Part shown: one piece after another, positions 42,968-51,156 of the stretch
How positions within the stretch are numbered: position 1 is the first letter of the stretch
Layout: every line of letters begins with the position of its first letter
DNA from: Streptomyces justiciae
Lineage (GTDB): Bacteria; Actinomycetota; Actinomycetes; Streptomycetales; Streptomycetaceae
Assembly: GCF_015163075.1 (NCBI RefSeq)
Contig: NZ_JADDXU010000008.1
Coordinates: 124,001-188,000, forward strand
Direction of reading: 5' to 3'
DNA length: 64,000 nt
Translations under genes and position numbers: made by a program
Notes under the pieces: model-generated
The model's database searches: none
Seen by the model: the letters and a program-made list of their open reading frames with translations, nothing else
What the model was told of the DNA's origin: nothing

Positions 42968-43879
42968 CTAAAGGACGGCGAAGAACTTCACCATCTTGGT
43001 GAGCGCCTGGTCCATGTACTCGGGCACGTCGTACATGGCGATGTGGGTCGCGCCGTCGACCACGAACAGTTCCTTCGGGCCGTTGGAAAGCTCGTAGGCC
43101 TGGTCGCTGAACACCTTTGTGTCCGCCTTGCTCCCGGCGATGAGAAGCAGCGGCTGGGTCAGGAGCTGAGGAATCTGGTCGAACGCCGAGAAGGCGTACA
43201 TCTTGTCCAGGCTGGTCAGCAGGAAACGGCCCTTGGAATTGGGATGCTGACCACGCGGAGTCCGGTAGTAGTCGTATCCCTCACGCAGGAGGTCCGGTGT
43301 GTTGTCGTCGATCTCTTCCAGCGTCTCCGGAACGAACGGGGCGTAGACAGGGTCCGCCCCCCGCGCCTCGGCCGTGCGCTGCTGGGCGGCCAGTTCCAGG
43401 GTCTTGATCTGCTCGGACACCGGGGACGGGTGCCCCAGGAAAGCCCGGGAGCCTTCGCCCATCGGGGCCGCGCTGACCGTGGCCACCGCCTTGAAGCGGC
43501 GTTCGGTCTGCGCCACGCTGATCGCGTAGCCGCCGCCGGCGCAGATGCCGAAGACGCCCATCCGGTCGGTGTCGACGTACGGGAGAGTGGTGAGGAAGTC
43601 CGCCGCGCAGCGGGCGTCCTCCACTCTGGTCGTCGGATCCTCCAGAAGGCGCGGCTCGCCGCCGCTTTCACCCTGGTAAGAGGAGTCGTAGACCACGGTG
43701 ACGAATCCGTGGGAGGCCAGCCGCTTCGCGTACTGACCGATGGTCTGCTCCTTCACGCCACCGGCCGGGTGAATTCCGACCAGGGCCGGATACTTCTTTT
43801 TCTCGTCGAATTCTTCCGGCAGGTGAAGGTGTCCCGCGATTTCTACTTCTTTGTTCTTGAACGAAACGACCTCGACCAT
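42968..43879 (-). CDS. Dienelactone-hydrolase-type alpha/beta hydrolase (Cys nucleophile)
   Basis: A 303-residue protein starting at ATG 43879. VEIAGHLHLPEEFDEKKKYP, ALVGIHPAGGVKEQTIGQYA, and the elbow MGVFGICAGGGYAIS, in which the nucleophile is Cys as in dienelactone hydrolases. Acid in AGSKADTKVFSD, His in VVDGATHIAMYD. It resembles the YcjY/DLH-like group of putative hydrolases with a small cap. Operator site B lies 86 nt upstream, which suggests control by an MmyB-type regulator of the hydrolase-flavodoxin-NTF2-DJ-1 string. Confidence 0.83.
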   Translation of the reverse strand: MVEVVSFKNKEVEIAGHLHLPEEFDEKKKYPALVGIHPAGGVKEQTIGQYAKRLASHGFVTVVYDSSYQGESGGEPRLLEDPTTRVEDARCAADFLTTLPYVDTDRMGVFGICAGGGYAISVAQTERRFKAVATVSAAPMGEGSRAFLGHPSPVSEQIKTLELAAQQRTAEARGADPVYAPFVPETLEEIDDNTPDLLREGYDYYRTPRGQHPNSKGRFLLTSLDKMYAFSAFDQIPQLLTQPLLLIAGSKADTKVFSDQAYELSNGPKELFVVDGATHIAMYDVPEYMDQALTKMVKFFAVL

Positions 43880-43965
43880 GGCGCCTGTCCCCTTTTCGCT
43901 CCTGTTCCGCCGATTGGCGGTCCGCACACCATGATTCGCCCGTGGCGAAGTGATGTCCACTCGCG

Positions 43966-43990
43966 ATGGGGGGAAGAAACCGTCCCCTGG
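43966..43990. promoter_or_regulatory. Bipartite GGGG/CCCC operator, site B
   Basis: ATGGGGGG, 10 nt, CCCCTGG on the plus strand, 86 nt upstream of the dienelactone-hydrolase-type gene. It matches site A at 22 of 25 positions. Confidence 0.65.
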
Positions 43991-44054
43991 ATATGAATTA
44001 CCGGGTTAACCCGGTCCCTTCTCATTCCGCGGGTGCGTTCCGCACAGCCCCGGG

Positions 44055-44510
44055 TCAGGAGGGACTGTCGACGGTGAGGGCGTCCGGGTTCAGTTGCTCG
44101 ACCAGGCGGTGGAGCAGACGGTGGATGGTGTCTTTGTCGTCCACGCCGAGCGGTGACGTCGTCTCCGCCTCGACGCGACCGGCGATGGACGCCGCGCGAG
44201 CGGCCACCGAGTGCCCTTCGACGGTGGCGTACAGGCGCATGCTGCGACGGCTGGTCGGATGGGGCTCGCGTCGCAGCAGTCCGCGTTCGACGAGCTGGGT
44301 CACGGCGGCTCCCATGGACTGGGGAGTGAAGCCGGTCCGGCGGGCGATCTCCGCCGCGGACACCCCTGGTGTCAGGGCGGCGTGCTGCAGCGCGTTGTGC
44401 TGGGCCAGCGTGAGGTCCTCCGCACGCAGTGCCCTTTCCAGCCGACCTGCCACGATCTGCGAGAACTGCCAGGCCAGGTATCCGGTGGTGGGGAACGCGG
44501 CGTCGGTCAC
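44055..44510 (-). CDS. MarR-family regulator (copy 1)
   Basis: A 151-residue winged-helix protein: GRLERALRAEDLTLAQHNAL, VSAAEIARRTGFTPQSMGAA, VTQLVERGLLRREPHPTSRR. Closely related to copy 2 at 45955 (both share the AQHNALQH and RRTGFTPQSMG segments), suggesting local duplication. No adjacent operator was identified by eye. It lies 175 bp upstream of the hydrolase gene on the same strand and 289 bp from the exporter gene. Confidence 0.85.
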   Translation of the reverse strand: MTDAAFPTTGYLAWQFSQIVAGRLERALRAEDLTLAQHNALQHAALTPGVSAAEIARRTGFTPQSMGAAVTQLVERGLLRREPHPTSRRSMRLYATVEGHSVAARAASIAGRVEAETTSPLGVDDKDTIHRLLHRLVEQLNPDALTVDSPS

Positions 44511-44707
44511 GTCGGCAGTTTACGAGAACGCCTTCCGGCCGCCCTCGGCAGCGTCGGCCGATGCCCTGCTGCAGCGCACGATCCGCCGGCCCGGGCGCCG
44601 GCCTGGTGGCCTTCCGCCCGCCCGCTCGCTCCCGCCCGCGACGCGCACGGCTTGCGCGTGGCGGCACGCGACTGGTCTCGCCGGGGCGAATCGTCGTACG
44701 GGCGGCT

Positions 44708-44761
44708 GTCGTGGCCGGCCGTGCCGTACCCGATGTCGTGGCCGGCTGTGCCGTACCCGAT
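44708..44761. repeat. Two 27-bp tandem repeats (one mismatch)
   Basis: Copies at 44708-44734 and 44735-44761, each beginning GTCGTGGCCGGC. They lie in the 289-bp gap between the MarR gene and the end of the exporter gene, which otherwise holds nothing recognisable. Confidence 0.85.
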
Positions 44762-44799
44762 GACGAGTCGGTCCACGAAGCCACGCGCGGGGACCCAGG

Positions 44800-45864
44800 T
44801 CAGGCGGCCGGCTGGGTGCGTGTCCCGCGTGCGTCGCGCCAGTACAGGGCCGCGGCGGCGATCAGGATCCAGACCACCAGGACGATGACGCCCGCGGTCA
44901 GGCCGTCGTTGCGGAAGTGGGACAGGCCCTGGATGGCGCGGACGCCGACGCCCACCGGGAGGATCTCCGAGAACGGATGGAGCCAGCCCGGCAGATAGGC
45001 CGTGGGCAGGGTGCCGCCGCTGGTGCTGTTGCCGAAGGTGAACAGGACCACCGCGGCCAGCGACATACCGGCCCGCCCGAAGAGGCGCATGAACGCCATG
45101 GTCGCGCTGCCGACGGCCGCGGCCATCAGGGCGATGATCCCCGAGATGCCGAGGAAGGGTCCGGGCAGCGCCGAGAAGCCCACGCTCCCGGCTATCACCG
45201 CGACCAGGAGCCCGGCGGCGACGCTGAAGGCGGCCAGACTGGCCAGCCTCCACCGGTACTCCAGGCGGGGGGCGATCTGGTAGGTCATCATGCCGAACAG
45301 GAACCCGGCGAGTACGACTCCGAACCCGGCGTAGAACACCGACATCCCGCGGGTGTCTCCCGCCGGGGCCGGCACGGTGTCCCGCACGGTCAGACGGTCG
45401 CCGCCCTGCTGGGCGACCGCGGAGAAGGCGCCGGTGACCGTCGAGGTGACGGAAGGCCCGTTGGCGCCGGCGTAGAGGAGCTCGGGGGACTTCCCGGGGT
45501 CCGTGATGTAGGCGGCGTACACCTTGCGGCTCACCAGAGCGTGGCGGGCCGCGTTCTTGTCGGCGTAGCGCTTCACGTCGAAGCCGCCGGGCAGCCCCAG
45601 TTCCAGCGCTCCGGTGACCTGCTCGACCTGTTCGGTCGCGCCCACGACGGCGACCGGGAGGTCATGAGGGCGCGGGGCGTGGAAGGCCGACAGGAAGACG
45701 CTGACGAAGATCGAACCGCTGACGAGAACGATCACGGCCGGCAGCAGAACCCCCTTCAGGCCGGTCGCGCCCTGCTGTGCGGGGGCGGAGTCCAGGGCGT
45801 GGTGGTGATGAGCGTGGCGGGGCTCGACGGAAGTGGGCGGTGATGTGGACACGGGCTTCTCCAT
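44800..45864 (-). CDS. DUF3533/YhgE-like membrane exporter subunit
   Basis: A 354-residue membrane protein starting at ATG 45864. It has a His-rich cytoplasmic start (HAHHHHAL), one helix (VLLPAVIVLVSGSIFVSVFL), an extracytoplasmic domain of about 140 residues (VAVVGATEQVEQVTGALELG, SRKVYAAYITDPG) and five or six C-terminal helices (FYAGFGVVLAGFLFGMMTYQ, TPTAYLPG-type loop LPTAYLPGWLHPFSEILPVG). This is the layout of ABC-2/YhgE-Pip-like permeases (DUF3533). It has no ATPase partner here. It is divergent from MarR copy 2, which probably represses it. Confidence 0.78.
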   Translation of the reverse strand: MEKPVSTSPPTSVEPRHAHHHHALDSAPAQQGATGLKGVLLPAVIVLVSGSIFVSVFLSAFHAPRPHDLPVAVVGATEQVEQVTGALELGLPGGFDVKRYADKNAARHALVSRKVYAAYITDPGKSPELLYAGANGPSVTSTVTGAFSAVAQQGGDRLTVRDTVPAPAGDTRGMSVFYAGFGVVLAGFLFGMMTYQIAPRLEYRWRLASLAAFSVAAGLLVAVIAGSVGFSALPGPFLGISGIIALMAAAVGSATMAFMRLFGRAGMSLAAVVLFTFGNSTSGGTLPTAYLPGWLHPFSEILPVGVGVRAIQGLSHFRNDGLTAGVIVLVVWILIAAAALYWRDARGTRTQPAA

Positions 45865-45895
45865 GCCTGACGACAACGACAGGGGCGACAACAAC

Positions 45896-45942
45896 AGTAA
45901 GGTAGCTTCTATTTCTAGCATGAAAATATCAGGCACCTTACT
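45896..45942. promoter_or_regulatory. Inverted repeat AGTAAGGT-N31-ACCTTACT in the exporter/MarR divergent promoter
   Basis: Perfect 8-bp arms flanking an unusually AT-rich stretch (TAGCTTCTATTTCTAGCATG, then AAAATATC) that must hold both divergent promoters. The right arm ends 12 nt before MarR ATG 45955. Probable MarR binding region. Confidence 0.65.
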
Positions 45943-45954
45943 TTTGGAGGGTTC

Positions 45955-46467
45955 ATGAGCGGCATGCGGGGGGACCCGTCAGCGCGGACCAGCTATCTGG
46001 CGTGGCAGGTGACTCACGTGATGGGGGCGCGTCTGGAGAGGGCATTGCGTTCGCTCGGCCTCACGACCGCGCAGCACAACGCTCTCCAGCACCTCGTCTG
46101 GACGCCGGGAAGCTCCGCCGCGGAGATAGCGCGCCGGACCGGCTTCACTCCCCAGTCCATGGGTACCGCCGTGAACGACCTGGTCGGCCGCGGGCTTCTG
46201 GTGCGGCGCGAGGACCCTTCCGACCGCAGAACCGTCCCCTTGGCCATCACGGACAAGGGAGCGGAGCTCGCCGCGCGGGCCCGGGACGTGGTGGGGCGTC
46301 TCGACAGCGAAGCGCTCGCGGTTCTCACCCCTGCTGAGCGGTCCGCGGTCCATGCCTTGCTGTACCGGATGCTGGCCGAACTCAATCCGGCGGCTCTGCC
46401 GCCGACGGACTCCCGTGGCCCCGCATCCGGCGCGAAGGCGTCGCATTCCGCCCTTCCGGCGCGGTGA
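45955..46467 (+). CDS. MarR-family regulator (copy 2)
   Basis: A 170-residue winged-helix protein with GGAGG 5 nt before ATG 45955. GARLERALRSLGLTTAQHNA, SSAAEIARRTGFTPQSMGTA, VNDLVGRGLLVRREDPSDRR. It is a paralogue of copy 1, with a longer Ala/Ser-rich tail. Divergent organisation and the shared inverted repeat point to repression of the DUF3533 exporter gene and itself. Confidence 0.87.
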   Translation: MSGMRGDPSARTSYLAWQVTHVMGARLERALRSLGLTTAQHNALQHLVWTPGSSAAEIARRTGFTPQSMGTAVNDLVGRGLLVRREDPSDRRTVPLAITDKGAELAARARDVVGRLDSEALAVLTPAERSAVHALLYRMLAELNPAALPPTDSRGPASGAKASHSALPAR

Positions 46468-46533
46468 GCGTCCGGTGTTGATCGCCGGGCGGGGTCGCGG
46501 TGGCCGGTTCTGGGCCCCGGTTCTGGGCCTCTC

Positions 46534-47001
46534 TCAGGCCTCGCGAGCCCTCTTGGCCACCCGGTTGAGCAATGCCCGCAGTTCCGTGGTGCCGTCGGAG
46601 CCGAGGTCGTCGGTGACGTGCCGTTCGACGTCGGCGATCACCGCGTCGGCCGCGCGCAGCGCCTCGCGGCCGGCGGGGGTGAGGTGCAGTTCCTGCACAT
46701 GCCGGTGGCGGGGGTGCTCGCGCCGTTCCAGCAGTCCGCGACCTTCCAGGCGGGTCACCAGGGAGGCGATGGCCTGCGGGGTGACGTTGAGGCGGCGGGC
46801 CAACTCGGCTCCGGCCAGTCCTGGTTCGGCGTGGACGGACATCATGAGCGTGTAGTGCGCCGCCGCCATGCCCAAGGGGCGCAGGCGCTGCTCCTTGAGT
46901 GCCAGCACCGCCAGCTCCGCACGGCGTAGCGCCCAGGTCACCCGGTCCAGGGCGTCGAGCGCGACGGGATCCTCGTCATTTCGCGTCACGTGGAGAAGCA
47001 T
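46534..47001 (-). CDS. MarR-family regulator (copy 3)
   Basis: A 155-residue protein starting at ATG 47001 with AGGAG upstream; the open frame reaches further up but runs through the promoter. LAVLALKEQRLRPLGMAAAH, AGAELARRLNVTPQAIASLV, TRLEGRGLLERREHPRHRHV. It is not closely related to copies 1 and 2. It is divergent from the aldehyde dehydrogenase gene, its likely target, with TATCAA/TTGATA repeats in between. Confidence 0.85.
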   Translation of the reverse strand: MLLHVTRNDEDPVALDALDRVTWALRRAELAVLALKEQRLRPLGMAAAHYTLMMSVHAEPGLAGAELARRLNVTPQAIASLVTRLEGRGLLERREHPRHRHVQELHLTPAGREALRAADAVIADVERHVTDDLGSDGTTELRALLNRVAKRAREA

Positions 47002-47034
47002 ACGGGGCTTCACTCCTGTCACCCGCTTTCTAAT

Positions 47035-47068
47035 TATCAAGCGTTTGACAGTCGCCAGATGGTTGATA
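47035..47068. promoter_or_regulatory. TATCAA-N22-TTGATA inverted repeat with nested TCAA-GCGT-TTGA
   Basis: AT-rich palindromic elements between MarR copy 3 and the aldehyde dehydrogenase gene; a probable MarR operator overlapping the divergent promoters. TATCAA is at 47035-47040 and TTGATA at 47063-47068. Confidence 0.5.
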
Positions 47069-47294
47069 CTCTGATCCTCGTCACGGCCCCCGTGCCCCTG
47101 CTTGGTAGGGGCCGATGCGTCTTCGAACCGCAGGCGTTGCGCCGGATCTCCTCGGCTCCTCGCCCCAGAAGTCATCCAGCTCGGCGTGTCATTCGCCGGC
47201 ATTCACCGTCCCTTCGCGCCGAGCGCCACGTGCGCCCCCGGTCATCGCCCCGGGGTGCCGCACGCGGACGGCGCAGGAAGAGTGGGAGAACCCC

Positions 47295-48827
47295 ATGACC
47301 AGCAACGATGCGACTATCACACGCGACGGCGTCCTCGGCTACGACGCCGCCGAGATAGTCACCTTCGACCAGGCCACCGGGGCCGAGTTCGCCCGGTATC
47401 CCGTGGCCGGCAAGGAAGAGGCGGCCACGGCCGTCGCCGCTGCCCGTTCGGTCACCGCCGCCTGGTGGGACCTCGGTTTCGAGGGCCGGGCGGAGCGACT
47501 GCGGGCGTGGCGGCGGGAGTTGGCCCTCGGCGGTGAGGAGGGCGCCGCGCTCATTCACGCCGAGAACGGCAAGCCCCTGGAGGAGGCCCGCGTGGAGGTG
47601 CTCGGGACGCTCGAGCACCTGGAGTACGTCACCGGGAACGCCGCGCGTGTGCTGGGCGGCCGGGAGGTCCCGGGCAGCCCGACCGTGCCCAACCAGCGGG
47701 CCTGGGTCGAGTACCAGCCCTACGGCGTCGTCGGTGTCATCGGCCCGTGGAACTTCCCGCTGCTCACCCCGGCCGCCATCCTCGCCGACGCGCTCGCGGC
47801 CGGGAATGCCGTCATCCTCAAGCCCAGTCAGATCACGCCCGGCGTCGCCGAGTGGCTCATCCGGACCTGGCAGCGGGCCGTTCCGGACCTGCCGGCCGTC
47901 CTGCAGAACCTGAACGGATACGGGGCCACCGGTGGCGCGCTCATCGAAGCCGGCCTGGACAAACTTGCGTTCACCGGCAGCGTCGCCACTGGCAAGAAGG
48001 TGGCCGCGCAGTGCGCGCAGACCCTGACCCCCGTTCTCCTGGAACTCGGAGGCAAGGACGGCGTGATCGTCGCCGAGGACGCCGACCTCGACGAAGCCGC
48101 CGCGCACGTCCTGTGGGGTGCCGTCCAGAACACCGGACACGGCTGCATCAGCCTCGAAGTGGCCTACGTCGTCGAGTCGGTCCACGACGCGTTCGTCGAC
48201 AAGATCAGCCACCTCGCCCGGCAGGTGCGCGTCGGCAGCGACGAGGACGCGGAGATCGGCCCGGTGCCCCTGCCCACTCAGATCCCGATCATCCGGGAGC
48301 ACATCCAGGACGCTCTGCAGCGCGGTGCGACGGCCACCGTCGGTGGTCCCGACGCGGTGGGAGACCACTTCGTCGCGCCGACCATCCTTGTCGGCGTGAG
48401 CCTCGACTCCCTGGCGGTGACGGACGAGACGTTCGGGCCCACCCTGGCGGTCGTCAAGGTCGCCGACACCGACGAGGCCGTCGCCCACATCAACGCCGGC
48501 CGGTACGGACTCGGCAGTGCCGTCTTCAGCCGTGAGCGCGGCGAGGCCATCGCCCGCCGCCTGCGCGTGGGCATGACCAGCATCAACGACGTCCTGGTGT
48601 TCTCCATGAACCCGGCGGTGCCCTTCGGCGGCCGCAGCGACAGCGGATACGGGCGCAAGCAGGGCGAGGAAGGACTCCGCGAGTTCGCCTACCCGCACTC
48701 CTTCACCGCCAAGACCGGCCCCGCCCAGTTCCCGGTCACCACGTTCGGCAGGCCCGCGGGCGCGCTGGCGGGAGCCCTCGCCGCCGTACGCGACAGGATT
48801 CTGGCCGAGGACGGTCAGAACGACTGA
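47295..48827 (+). CDS. Aldehyde dehydrogenase
   Basis: A 510-residue NAD(P)-dependent enzyme starting at ATG 47295 with GGGAG upstream. GVVGVIGPWNFPLLTPAAIL (oxyanion Asn), ILKPSQITPGVAEWL (coenzyme Lys), FTGSVATGKKVAA, LLELGGKDGVIV (catalytic Glu), NTGHGCISLE (catalytic Cys; the usual GQxC is GHGC) and DETFGPTLAVVKV. It oxidises an aldehyde to the acid. The closest type by eye is the succinate-semialdehyde/aryl-aldehyde group. Divergent from MarR copy 3. Confidence 0.9.
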   Translation: MTSNDATITRDGVLGYDAAEIVTFDQATGAEFARYPVAGKEEAATAVAAARSVTAAWWDLGFEGRAERLRAWRRELALGGEEGAALIHAENGKPLEEARVEVLGTLEHLEYVTGNAARVLGGREVPGSPTVPNQRAWVEYQPYGVVGVIGPWNFPLLTPAAILADALAAGNAVILKPSQITPGVAEWLIRTWQRAVPDLPAVLQNLNGYGATGGALIEAGLDKLAFTGSVATGKKVAAQCAQTLTPVLLELGGKDGVIVAEDADLDEAAAHVLWGAVQNTGHGCISLEVAYVVESVHDAFVDKISHLARQVRVGSDEDAEIGPVPLPTQIPIIREHIQDALQRGATATVGGPDAVGDHFVAPTILVGVSLDSLAVTDETFGPTLAVVKVADTDEAVAHINAGRYGLGSAVFSRERGEAIARRLRVGMTSINDVLVFSMNPAVPFGGRSDSGYGRKQGEEGLREFAYPHSFTAKTGPAQFPVTTFGRPAGALAGALAAVRDRILAEDGQND

Positions 48828-49185
48828 CGGACCCGGCGGTCAGCTGACGGGCACCGCCTATTGGTTCGGCACCGGGTCCGGGGCTCTCGCACCACCTCGG
48901 ACCCGGCCGCGCCGACGCCACCACGGCGGTGGCTTCGAGGCCGGCGGTCGCTCTCATCCACCGTGGACAACCCCGCGACCGGCTCCCCGTCGGCGGTCGT
49001 CCAGGGCGCCGGTGACAAGAAGTAGACCTGGCCGTGCGAGGGGCCCCTGCGGCGCACCTCGCTTGGAAGGCCCGTTCGCCCTGTGAGCACGGCAGCTGGC
49101 TGAGTCGGATCGCTCAGGCCGTGCGCGAGAACGGCGATGAGACGGCTGATCTGGAAAGCAGCGACAACGACAAGGAATCCGAATC
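48828..49185. other. 358-bp gap without a gene
   Basis: No convincing coding sequence or perfect long hairpin. It presumably carries the terminator of the aldehyde dehydrogenase gene and the promoter of the next one. Confidence 0.45.
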
Positions 49186-50382
49186 ATGAAGCTGTTCACT
49201 GTCCTCCCCGTCGGCCTCATCACCGCCCTGGCCCTGTCCGCCGGACCGAGCGCCCTCGCCACGGAGCTCCCCCACACCCACTCGGCAAGTCAGGTCACCG
49301 CTGCCGTCTCCACGCAGTGGCCTACCACCTTGCCGCTGCCGAGGGGGGAGCGGCCCGAAGGCTTGGCGGTCTCGGGCGCCGCCGGCTACGCCGCCTCCTT
49401 CACGGACGGCAGCATCTGGCGCGTCAACCTGCGCACCGGGAAGTGGCAGCTGCTCACCCCGGCCACTGGAGTCGCATCGGTCGGCCTCAGGCTCGACAGC
49501 CATGGACGCCTATGGGTCGCCGGCGGCTACGCCGGAAACCTCCGGGTGATCGACTCCCGCACCGGCAAGGTGCTGGCCACCTACCAGCTCACCAAGGACT
49601 CCAACACCGCCGTCAACGACATGACATTCCTCGACGGGGCCCTATATGTCACAGACTCCTTCTCCCCGTATCTCTACAGGCTGCCCCTGGGCAAGGGAGG
49701 CGGGCTGCCCGAGCAGAGCGAGGTACAGGCCATCCCCCTCAAGGGCATGACCTACACCAATGACAACGGCGGCTGGAACGCCAACGGCATCACGCCCACC
49801 CCCGACGGCAAGGCGCTCCTGGTCATCCAGACCAACACCGGCGTGCTGTACCGGGTGGACCGGGCCACCGGCCAGGCCACGCCGGTCGATGTCGGTGGCG
49901 CAGCCCTGAGCTGGGGCGACGGCATGCTCCTGGAGGGCACCAAGCTTTACGTGACGCGCAACGAACCCAACAAGCTCGCCGTTTTGCAGCTCAACAAGGC
50001 CGGCACGAAGGGGCGGCTCACCATCGAGGTGACCGATCCGCGGTTCGACTGCGCCACCAACGTCATCCGCGTCGGCAGCAAGCTCTACATAACCAACGGC
50101 CGCTTCTCCGCCACCGACCCCGCGAAACCACTTACTCCATCGACGCGATCCCGGACCCGGCTCGGCCGTCCTCATGATGACGCCGACGAACTGCACCGTG
50201 ACCGGCCCGGCCTGTTCCGCGGCAACGACACTCTCGACGACCTGCACGACCCACGCCGCCGCCGGTCGGCCCACAGCGAACAACCCGCCGTCCTTCAGGC
50301 CGGGATCGGCAGCTCGCCGCGGCGATCGACGCCCGTGGAATGTCAACTGCGCCCCCTCGCCGTGGGGATCATGCTGAGTTGA
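49186..50382 (+). CDS. Secreted SMP-30/gluconolactonase-like beta-propeller with a probable 3' frameshift
   Basis: An exported protein (signal FTVLPVGLITALALSAG, cleavage near ALATE). Propeller repeats include GERPEGLAVSGAAGYAASFT, GVASVGLRLDSHGRLWVAGG, NGITPTPDGKALLVIQTN and ATNVIRVGSKLYITNGRFS. After FSATDPAKP (about 50125) the frame goes into an Arg/Asp/His-rich tail unlike a secreted protein, and the ORF overlaps the convergent TetR gene. One base earlier in frame the DNA reads TTYSIDAIPDPARPSS and stops at 50177, a much better ending. I infer a single-base loss near 50125-50128 or a sequencing error. Role: sugar lactonase-like or binding propeller; substrate unknown. Confidence 0.7.
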   Translation: MKLFTVLPVGLITALALSAGPSALATELPHTHSASQVTAAVSTQWPTTLPLPRGERPEGLAVSGAAGYAASFTDGSIWRVNLRTGKWQLLTPATGVASVGLRLDSHGRLWVAGGYAGNLRVIDSRTGKVLATYQLTKDSNTAVNDMTFLDGALYVTDSFSPYLYRLPLGKGGGLPEQSEVQAIPLKGMTYTNDNGGWNANGITPTPDGKALLVIQTNTGVLYRVDRATGQATPVDVGGAALSWGDGMLLEGTKLYVTRNEPNKLAVLQLNKAGTKGRLTIEVTDPRFDCATNVIRVGSKLYITNGRFSATDPAKPLTPSTRSRTRLGRPHDDADELHRDRPGLFRGNDTLDDLHDPRRRRSAHSEQPAVLQAGIGSSPRRSTPVECQLRPLAVGIMLS

Positions 50383-50998
50383 GGGGGCTGCGGTCACGGT
50401 CGGGACCGGCGCGGTGCGCGCCGGCGCGATCGAGGGTGGCCAGCCATTGGGTCACGACGGAGTCGATGAAGGCGTTGGTGACCGTTCCGCGGTCCAGGAA
50501 GAGCCGGGCGAGGACGGGGCCGTAGAGCAGGGTGAACTCGTCGTCGCCGACCTGGATGCCCGAAGGCTCCAGCAGCCTGTTGAAATCGGCCCGGCGGTCC
50601 TCGCCGATGCGAGTGAGCGCTCGGGCGCTGTCCGGGTCGTGGTCGGCCTGCGCGGCGACGGCCAGGGCAGCGGTGCGTACGGCCGGCACGCTGACACCCG
50701 AGCGCAGGCTCTTCAACCAGGCGGTGGCGACTGCCCCCACGTCACTGCTCGGCTCGGGGTAGCTGCCGAGGTCGGGGCCCTCGAGGACGAGGTCGAAGAG
50801 CAGGGCGGCGCGGGTGGGCCAGTGACGGTAGAGGGTCTGCCGTGTGACGTCCGCCTGCTCGGCCAGCAGGGCGTAGGTCAGCCCTTCCGGCCCCACCTGG
50901 GGCAGCAGTTCTCGCGCTACGGCCAGCACGCGGTTGCGGGTGCGCTGCACGCGCGGATTGTCCGGGGCCGGCCGACGGCGGTGGAGGGGCTCCTTCAT
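50369..50998 (-). CDS. TetR-family regulator
   Basis: A 209-residue protein: RTRNRVLAVARELLPQVGPE, LTYALLAEQADVTRQTLYRH, WPTRAALLFDLVLEG. C-terminal TetR_C-like domain. It is divergent from the alpha/beta hydrolase gene at 51157, with long inverted repeats between them, so it most likely represses that gene. Its 3' end overlaps the extended reading frame of the SMP-30-like gene by 14 bp. Confidence 0.85.
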   Translation of the reverse strand: MKEPLHRRRPAPDNPRVQRTRNRVLAVARELLPQVGPEGLTYALLAEQADVTRQTLYRHWPTRAALLFDLVLEGPDLGSYPEPSSDVGAVATAWLKSLRSGVSVPAVRTAALAVAAQADHDPDSARALTRIGEDRRADFNRLLEPSGIQVGDDEFTLLYGPVLARLFLDRGTVTNAFIDSVVTQWLATLDRAGAHRAGPDRDRSPLNSA

Positions 50999-51052
50999 GG
51001 CATCACTCTACTTGCGTGTCATACGCCGTGTGTGATTTAGGTCGCCCATCAG

Positions 51053-51107
51053 AATCATCCATTGCGTGTGATACTGGCGAGGGAGTAATCATACTCATTG
51101 GATGATT
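51053..51107. promoter_or_regulatory. AATCATCCA-N37-TGGATGATT inverted repeat with TTGCGTGTSATAC direct repeats
   Basis: Perfect 9-bp arms at 51053-51061 and 51099-51107, plus two copies of TTGCGTGTsATAC at 51012-51024 and 51062-51074. The AT-rich stretch between divergent TetR and hydrolase genes is a likely double operator. Confidence 0.6.
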
Positions 51108-51156
51108 TACAAGAGGGGGCCCAGGTCCCCCTGCCACCCTTGAAAGAGAGTCAGCC

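Noticed and set aside
44507..45253. Minus-strand open frame containing a nine-residue repeat (YGTAGHDIG)
   Set aside because: It overlaps the well-supported exporter gene over most of its length; the repeat is better seen as a DNA tandem duplication.
50178..50382. Native C-terminal extension of the SMP-30-like protein
   Set aside because: Composition is unlike the secreted propeller and it overlaps the convergent TetR gene; a frameshift explains it better.
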